Shown one piece after another: positions 57,532 through 64,000 of a DNA stretch of 64,000 bases; the first letter of the stretch is position 1, and each line of letters opens with the position of its first letter. A model generated the notes under the pieces. The model was not told the origin of the DNA, made no database searches, and saw only the letters and a program-made list of their open reading frames with translations. Source of the DNA: Allium sativum. Its lineage: Eukaryota > Streptophyta > Magnoliopsida > Asparagales > Amaryllidaceae. The translations under genes and the position numbers were made by a program. The DNA is taken from NCBI GenBank assembly GCA_030737875.1, contig CM060910.1:613007303-613071302 (forward strand). Direction: 5' to 3'.

Positions 57532-59177
57532 AGTATTTCACTTCTATTTCAACACATATATAATTTTTACAACGCATATATAACTTATACATCGAACATA
57601 CAACTTATACAACGCTTATACATGAGGTGTACAACGCTTATATAACTCATACATCGACTATATAATTTATACATCGTCGTTTTCCATATCGTTTATAATT
57701 CAGAAATCTCACTTTGGGTTCCACTCCACCAAAAATAGCAGAAGGCTCAGAAAAATATGCGATCTCTTCTAGAATGTCGAAGAAGTCCTCAAGGTCCCGG
57801 TGTCTCTTGTTTCACTGGATTTCGACTACAAATGAAAAAGATACGATTTTTATTCGATAACTTGAATTTGCAACACTTTTAAACGTTATTTTGAGTTCAA
57901 ATAAAACAGGCCGATACCTTTCAAGAAAGCTTCAAAACTAGGTTACGGATTTTAACCCAAACCGTTGCACAATATCCAGATCGGATGGCACCACCCTGAA
58001 GTGCTTGGAAGGGCGCAAACACACCAGAAGCGAGGCCCACTTCGGTGGTCAGAATTGGCCACGGCGGAGCTTCAAAGTTCCGAACTTCCTATCCACGGAT
58101 CTCGATGGAGAAGCAACGAGGGAGGGCAAATCCTATATGGATTTGAAGAGCATTGAATTCTCTTCAAAATTATCCAAAGGAGCAGCTACTTTCGTTGAGA
58201 GATGGAAGAGAAAAAGAGGAGAGAAGATATGAAGCTTTTCCACCGTGCGCTGGAGGTTTCGGGGAAGAAATAGCGGGGAGAGAGAATGAATGGGATTGGC
58301 CGATATATTATTTTTTTAATTTATAAAGTTTTAAAATCCCAAAAATACCCCTTACCACATACGAACTCCAATCCAAGCCCAACGACTATCGTCCCTAGCT
58401 AAATACCCCCATTCCAAACACAATGGGATATGTTTCGTAGGCCCATTCGACTGTTTCAGTCAGTTTTCCTTCAAATTCAAAATATAAAACATTCAATATT
58501 TAATTTGAACGTACATTTCAATTTGTCGGGGCCACATACTGATTCTAAAATTCCGCGAAAAATAAATCTAGCTATGTTTTGACGATACGGTCCCAACAAC
58601 ACTAGTTTCGTCGAATTCTGAGACCGTTTGAAAAATGGCCCTTTTCTGGTCGATCCAATTTAATAGAAATCGACCAAACACATTTTTCTTTGCCACGCTC
58701 ACATACTAGCTTCAAAAATTATGAAATTTGAAACCTAGCAATAATTTGAATCCCAGGTCCAACAAAAGTGGTTTCGTCGAATTCTGAGGTCGTTTGCAAA
58801 ACGGCCATTTTCACGGGCTATATAAACTCTATAGCGACCTTTCTGAAAATTCATTTGGCCATAACTTTTGCTTCCCACTATGAAACTTCGATTTTTCAGA
58901 TTCGTTAGAAAGATATTCACTAACAGATTTAAATATTTTTGGTTTCACTAAAATCCGGTTTGTTTTGCACCCAGTACAGTCAGTCAAAGTTTGAATTCAA
59001 ATTTTGAAACTACCGCACCATTTCAGGCCTTGTTTATAAATAGAATTAATTATATTTATTTTCAAACATCGATTCAAACTTACTTTTTGTCGTTATTATT
59101 TAAAATATTTATTTTAAATTCACTAAAATAGCCAAATTAAAATTTTCAAACTGGTTCAGATTTTCCGGGTTGTTACA
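54061..59177 (-). mobile_element. Element E: solo giant LTR (5117 bp)
   Basis: On the minus strand it starts at 59177 with TGTAACAACCCGGAAAATC and ends at 54061 with GGGGTTTGGGGTTGTCACA. It is flanked by GGGCT on both sides, with D's GC-rich block continuing across. One LTR with no internal part means a solo LTR, formed by recombination between the LTRs of a full insertion. Modules on the minus strand: U3-like part, a GC-rich leader-like block (about 58280-57730), splice-donor-like AAAGTGAGATTTC (GT at 57712-57711), AT-rich arrays with ttcaacacatgaat repeats (57130-56520), two near-copies of a segment with cccaacggtttcagtttcgg (56160 and 56390), and the conserved 3' domain (about 55430-54380). 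Confidence 0.9.
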
Positions 59178-59182
59178 GGGCT
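59178..59182. repeat. Target-site duplication of E, right (GGGCT)
   Basis: Second GGGCT copy, at the point where D resumes. Confidence 0.9.
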
Positions 59183-60306
59183 TAAGAGGGTCGCGGTTTC
59201 AGAAGGGGGAAACGAGGATGGAGGGCGACAGAGAGAGAAGGGGGAAGAGGGTCGCCGGAGGTAGGGAGGCGGAGGGAGGCTAGCGACGAGGTCCGGCGGT
59301 GGTGGCTGGGGCGCAACGCGCGGATCGGAGGAGGGACTGGGAGAATGATGGGTTATTTTGGTTCTAGGGGCGAGTTTGACTTCTGATTTGGGAGATAAGG
59401 GTTTGACCGTTATATATTAATATATATTTATTTTAAATTTAATTTCCAAAAAGTTAATTTTTCATTCTAACTCCAAATCAAGTCCAACGACTATCGCTCC
59501 AAGCTAAATACCCCCATTTCGAACACAATGGGGTACGTCCCGTAAGCCAATTCGACCGTTTCGATCAGTTTTCTTTTAAATTAAAATTTAAATCAATATA
59601 TTGAATTTAAACATACATTTTAATTTACCGGGGCCACATACTAACTCCAAAAATTCCAGAAAAATAAATATAGCAATGTTTTGATGATATAGTCCTAACA
59701 AAACTAATTTCGTAGAATTTGGAGACCATTTGGAAAATGGTCATTTTCCAGTCGATTAAATTCAAATTGAATTTACCAACCACGTTTAAATTCACAACGG
59801 TCACATATTAATTCCAAAAATTATGAAAATTGGAATCTAGCAATAATTTGACATTCTGAATCCAACAAAAGTGGTTTCATCGAAAATGGAGGTCGTTTGC
59901 AAAATGGCTATGTTTAAGGGCTATATATTATATTAAAATATATATAAATTCCATAGCGACCATTCTGAATTTTAAACTGGGCATAAAGTTCAATTTACGT
60001 TACAAGATCTAGATTTTTCACATTCGTTAGAAATATATAATTCAACGGATTCAAATGTTTTTTTTTTTACTGAAATCCAATTTATTTTGAATCTTGTACA
60101 CTCAACTGAAATTTGAAATCGAATTTTCAAACTGCCGCGCCATTTTAGGCTCGTTTTATAATTAAAATAAATTTATTCGTTCTAACTTCGATTTAAATAA
60201 AATTTTAGTCGTTATTATTTAAAATAAATCATTTTAAAAATTCAAAATACATAAAATTTGCTAAAATAAAATTTTTAAATTGGTTCTGAAATTCCGGGTT
60301 GTTACA
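59183..60306 (-). repeat. Element D, giant LTR segment 4 (5' end of the LTR)
   Basis: On the minus strand D begins at 60306 with TGTAACAACCCGGAATTTC, runs through the U3-like part with the same phrases as A-C (for example the gacgaaaccacttttgttgg type motif near 59880), a TATATAA near 59413 and the GC-rich block 59390-59183. The bases after the end (60307-60311, AGAAC) would be its target duplication. Confidence 0.83.
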
Positions 60307-60311
60307 AGAAC

Positions 60312-62902
60312 CATGACAATCGAGTAAATGCTAAGATCACTGTGTATTGCTTTAGGTGTTATAGGTTCAGTTTAACCTCGATGGCATTGGTTGATATGAA
60401 ATTATCAAAAACTATAATTAAAAAATGGAGCAACAATTCTTAGTTGATAATAATGTATTACCCTTGAATCATGATCAAAATTCATGAAATAGAAGCTCTA
60501 TCAATTCCATACACAATCTAGCTAAAATTCCTACATTTATTCAAATATCATTAACACTAATTTAGTTTACTTGTAAAAGAAAATAACCTAAACAACCTGG
60601 AGATCTATAACATCATAAAACAGAAACAGTGAATTATAGTTGTCGCATATTTTTGCCACCTTATCTACTACTCCTATGATTTAGCCTGTCGCATCCCCAA
60701 CGTCTAATTCTTCCCTTTTTTGGTTCTTTAAACGTGTGCTCTTTGAGTCTCATTCATGCTGATGCACAGTATGTGCCACCTCTACTGACACACAAGTGAA
60801 ACTCAAAGTCAAATAAAGAAAACTGCCTCATATTTCTACCTAAGATCAAATGAATAAAATTGTCATGTCTTAACAATAATAAGTATGCAAGTTCAGACAA
60901 ATTTTCAAATTGAGTTACTGACATAGTTAGATAAAATTTTACAATAGCATCAGATATGTAAATGCTTTGAATGCAAAAAGTCAAAAATCTGGATATTAAA
61001 TCCCCTTTTTAACATCACCAGGTAATAAATTTATAATTTTAGTGGAATTTCAACCTGGTACTATTTTAACTATTTTATTATTTAGTTATACTCAACTAAA
61101 AATTGTTGAAACTACTCATGTAGGAAGGCTGATTACTTCAAAGCTTATGATAATGGTATGTCTTAACATTCAAGTTGTGATATTTAACATATAACTCTTG
61201 TTTTATAATACGCATGTAGGTAATAAATATATATATATAACTAATTATGAGTTGCATATAAATGAATAACCAATAACTATCACCAGTAAACAAATATATA
61301 CTTGTTTATAGGGCATAGTTCAAGTTTTATTTAGATAACATACTAGATAATCATAATTAATAATTGAAATAGTCAAAGCCAAGGCGGCTGCCTCTGTTTT
61401 GACTGTGGGAGTCGCAAAAGTGGCCGCAAACCAAAATATAGATATATTGTAATAAAATATGCATTGTATGACAAAGGAACACAAAATAAAAACTTCTGAA
61501 GTGAAGCTAAAGCTATTCTAATTTTTAAATCTATTTGTTTATAAAACACTAATACAATACATTATTACTGCAAGCCAAGTTTGACCTGTTCGGGAAGTTA
61601 GATTTGCCACAACCCAAATTTTGTCTAATTTTGAAGAAATTTCTTTACTGTAACATTAGTCATTTTTGTACTTCACAACAGTTATTCAATGACCAAAATA
61701 AACTGTGCATTCTATATGTTCATAATAAAAACAAATATTGCATCAAATATTGAGTTCACTATTATATCAAAAATTTAACCAAATATTGTATCGAATGTAG
61801 AATTCAGCTTAAACTTGCATGCAAATATATGTTAATTATGGCTTGAAGTAAAAACATGCAAGCTAGTAGTAGCAATTCAACCAATCACAAAAAAGACCTC
61901 ATCTATGAATCCATTTAGTCCATTTCCCTGTATGTCATGTAGGCTCCAATTGTAGGAGAAGAATTGTAAAAAAACAAAAACAAAAGTTAACGTAGGGAAG
62001 TATGCATTGAAACTTATTCATCTGCAACAGACAAGTGAAGAAGTAGAAAAATCAAAGCAAATGAAAAATATAAAATACTCGAGTACATAGTACTAAGATA
62101 AATAAACAAATGGAAATAAATATGATTAAGTGCTAAAGGAACAAAAGAACAACGATCTGGAGATGGACTTATTAAGCAAGTAGTGTATTAACAATATGCA
62201 TTATTCTCCTTCCACTAAACTTACATGTAATAAAGTGAAAATAACTTAATATAGCAAATAAATTTAAAAGCCGGAGTATTAAAGAGTGTGTATTCTCATA
62301 GCAGCCTCTAATTTTTCATCCCAAACAAAAGGGGATGCATAATGGCAAAGGTTATTCCTCGTTGGCAAACCTCTATTGTCTACACCATTATTTATCATGG
62401 GGACGGAGGTGTATCAACCACTCCCATCATCAGATTGGAAAATTTCTCATTAGTTGCAACATTATTTTATCGTTGTTGTAGGGGTAGGATCAACTACTCC
62501 CTTTATGTTAACCGTATTTAATCTACTCGGCAGATCGAACATTTAAACAAAATTGCCATAAAGATCTACACACTACGTAATTATTTAATGTTGCGATGAT
62601 AATTATAATAATATCGAAATATGATTTGGAATGAGATGAATGCGATTTCGATCTCAGCAGCGGATTGTTTTGGGATGAAAGACGATTTTGATTTAGATCA
62701 GAGGAACAGTGATTTATTTTGGGATGAAGACGGTCTTTCTTTGTTTTGGTTGGTACCGTAAATTAATATTTGGGCGTAAAATAATTGGGACGCTGTGGGA
62801 TTGAGTAGTGTGAAATTTTTTCTATAAATTCGAACGGCCAAGAGCCATTCCAAAATTACCACGGCCTTAACCGTGCTAAATCTTGTTGCCATTCCAAATT
62901 TT
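60312..62902. other. 2.6 kb outside the nest, no gene recognised
   Basis: Typical AT-rich plant intergenic DNA. No open frame with a recognisable domain and no RNA gene. Only small local features were seen: a phrase repeated at about 62410 and 62487 (ggatcaactactccc-like), and a GC-richer 60 bp at 61378-61432. Confidence 0.6.
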
Positions 62903-63160
62903 CACTACACCATAAACGCCTTCTGCAACACAAAATAATGTTAGCCCAATCCCAAAAAATGTTGTCATAGGTCTTTGGCGACACATTTGCTGTAATACAA
63001 TTTTCATTGTTGCTGTAGATCTCAAAGGCAACATTTTAACTATCTAAGAAAATATAACAAATACTGTTGCAATAGAACCCTTTTTTGGTCTATAGCAATA
63101 TTCTTAGGTGTCTATAGAAACATTCCAAAAATATTGTTATAGATATTTATATTGATTTTT
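62903..63160 (+). mobile_element. CACTA-type transposon end
   Basis: Begins CACTACACCATAAACGCC after a TTT triplet, followed by subterminal repeats in both orientations around gttgctgtagat, ggcaacatt, gttgcaatag and ctatagcaata. This arrangement of CACTA terminus plus GTTGC-type subterminal motifs is typical of En/Spm-like elements. No second terminus is visible before 64000, so the element may extend past the window and may enclose the HIPP-like gene, or it may be a fragment. Confidence 0.55.
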
Positions 63161-63416
63161 TTAAATATATATATATAATATAACAAAAGGAAGAATTAAA
63201 TGATACTACATAGAATTAAATATTAAAATAGTATTTTATTTAAATAAATATTTTATTTCAACATTTGATATAGTACAACTTTTGATTCCACTATTTACAA
63301 CTCAATGATTTACAAAACTGATATTTACATATATAGTCGATTCTCACTACAACACACGATTCACTCAGTTTCTTATACAAATAAAGAAAAGACCAATACA
63401 TGCATAAAACACATTC

Positions 63417-63987
63417 TCACGTTATGGCATAAGAATGAACATTTTCATTGCCAAACAACTTCATTCCGTTCTCTTCAATCGAGTATCCCAACCTCTGATT
63501 ATATCCATGTAGATAAGGATTGTCGCCGTAACCGTGCTTCTTATAGTTATACATGAAAATAGAAGAACAGGCATAAGGATGAGCACCATATGGAAAACGA
63601 TACTCTAAACAGCTCGTTTACAGGTGGTGATTATCGTACTACTGATTATTACCATGTGGCCAGAATATAGCAGTTCTTCTAGTTTTCCTCACTGCTTTCA
63701 GCACTTTTTCCTGCTCTACACATCCCGTAACCATCACTTTCTGTCTTGCCATATCTATGATTATCTCATTGACACCTGCATCATCATGGTAGCACTATAC
63801 ATAAAAGAAGAAGAATAGAGAAGAAACCATATGTTCGAACAGTTAAAATGTTCTAACGGGTAACTGGAGTCAGAACCAAATGCTTGTTGAAAAATACACC
63901 TCTCAGCTTCAGAAGAGCCTTCCTTATCTTCTTCTCACAGCCTTCACAGTCCATATGCACACATATCTCGACAATCTGCATGTACAT
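63417..63987 (-). pseudogene. HMA-domain, HIPP-like metal-binding protein gene (two exons, two premature stops)
   Basis: Exon 1 is 63987-63900 (ATG at 63987 or 63981), the intron is 63899-63776 (124 bp, G|GTGTAT...GATGCAG|GTG) and exon 2 is 63775-63417. The spliced frame reads through one heavy-metal-associated domain: MDCEGC (M-x-C-x2-C, the copper/zinc-binding loop) then KKIRKALLKLRGV, DMARQKVMVTG, and EKVLKAVRKTRRTAIFWP. The intron falls after the first third of the domain, at Gly. After WPHGNNQ come TAG (63641-63639) and TAA (63620-63618). The same frame then continues 66 codons, with a YNYKKHGYG segment like plant HIPP tails, to a TGA. The full length would be about 148 residues, normal for the family. 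The C-terminus ends HSYAIT, where HIPPs have a CaaX isoprenylation cysteine. Probably a pseudogene or a shortened variant. The 5' side may extend past the window. Confidence 0.8.
63776..63899 (-). other. Intron of the HIPP-like gene (124 bp)
   Basis: GT-AG intron on the minus strand, phase 1. It is supported by the HMA domain being continuous only when it is removed. Confidence 0.8.
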
Positions 63988-64000
63988 GTATAACTCCAAA

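Noticed and set aside
61378..61432. GC-richer 55 bp with ggcggctgcctc as a possible small RNA or SINE
   Set aside because: No A/B-box pair, no poly(A)-type tail and no flanking duplication seen.
62795..62816. Second CACTA-type terminus (…gagtagtg) just left of 62903
   Set aside because: Only TAGTG matches. The adjacent bases do not match the inverted repeat at 62903, so it is probably chance.

Overview
This window is nuclear DNA of a flowering plant, in a repeat-dense region. The evidence is plant-type Ty3/gypsy LTR retrotransposons (initiator-Met-tRNA primer sites, Del/Tekay-like and Tat-like features), a CACTA-type transposon end, a spliced relic of a plant heavy-metal-associated (HIPP-like) gene, and spliceosomal introns. 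The species cannot be told from the sequence. No tRNA, rRNA, CRISPR or prokaryotic feature was seen.

Almost all of positions 1-60306 is one nest of seven LTR elements, four levels deep, resolved from LTR ends (TG...CA), primer sites, polypurine tracts and 5-bp target duplications. The oldest layer is D, a minus-strand giant LTR whose 5' end is at 60306 and which survives as segments 26952-28863, 42734-44706, 53435-54060 and 59178-60306. Inserted in D are: C, another minus-strand giant LTR ending at 26951; G, a 13.9-kb Tat-lineage element at 28864-42733 (target duplication TTTTA); F, a Del/Tekay-like element without pol at 44707-53434; and E, a minus-strand solo LTR at 54061-59177 (target duplication GGGCT). 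C contains B (window start to 22564, +), and B's 5' LTR contains A (567-13827, +, target duplication TTGGT). B's own 3' LTR at about 21246 shows the empty site for A.

A and B are the unusual part. Their LTRs are 6.4-6.7 kb, while everything between the LTRs is only 393 bp (A) or 699 bp (B): a primer site, a set of stem-loops and a polypurine tract, with no gag or pol. The giant LTRs carry a TATA box with a telo-box-like motif, a conserved GTGAGA splice-donor-like site, kilobases of AT-rich hairpin arrays, a conserved 3' domain of about 0.9 kb and a poly(A) signal. The stem-loops after the primer site keep their pairing through compensatory changes between repeats and between A and B. This makes them the best candidate for a functional RNA element, possibly for packaging or dimerisation of RNA replicated in trans.

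G carries gag, protease, reverse transcriptase, RNase H, a second RNase H domain and integrase on the + strand, almost all in one frame but broken by about a dozen nonsense codons. On the minus strand, between integrase and the 3' LTR, it carries a long two-exon gene of the antisense type known from Tat elements.

From 60312 to 64000 the sequence is outside the nest: 2.6 kb without a recognised gene, one CACTA-like end at 62903, and a two-exon HMA/HIPP-like gene on the minus strand (63987 to 63417) with two in-frame stops and no C-terminal isoprenylation cysteine.
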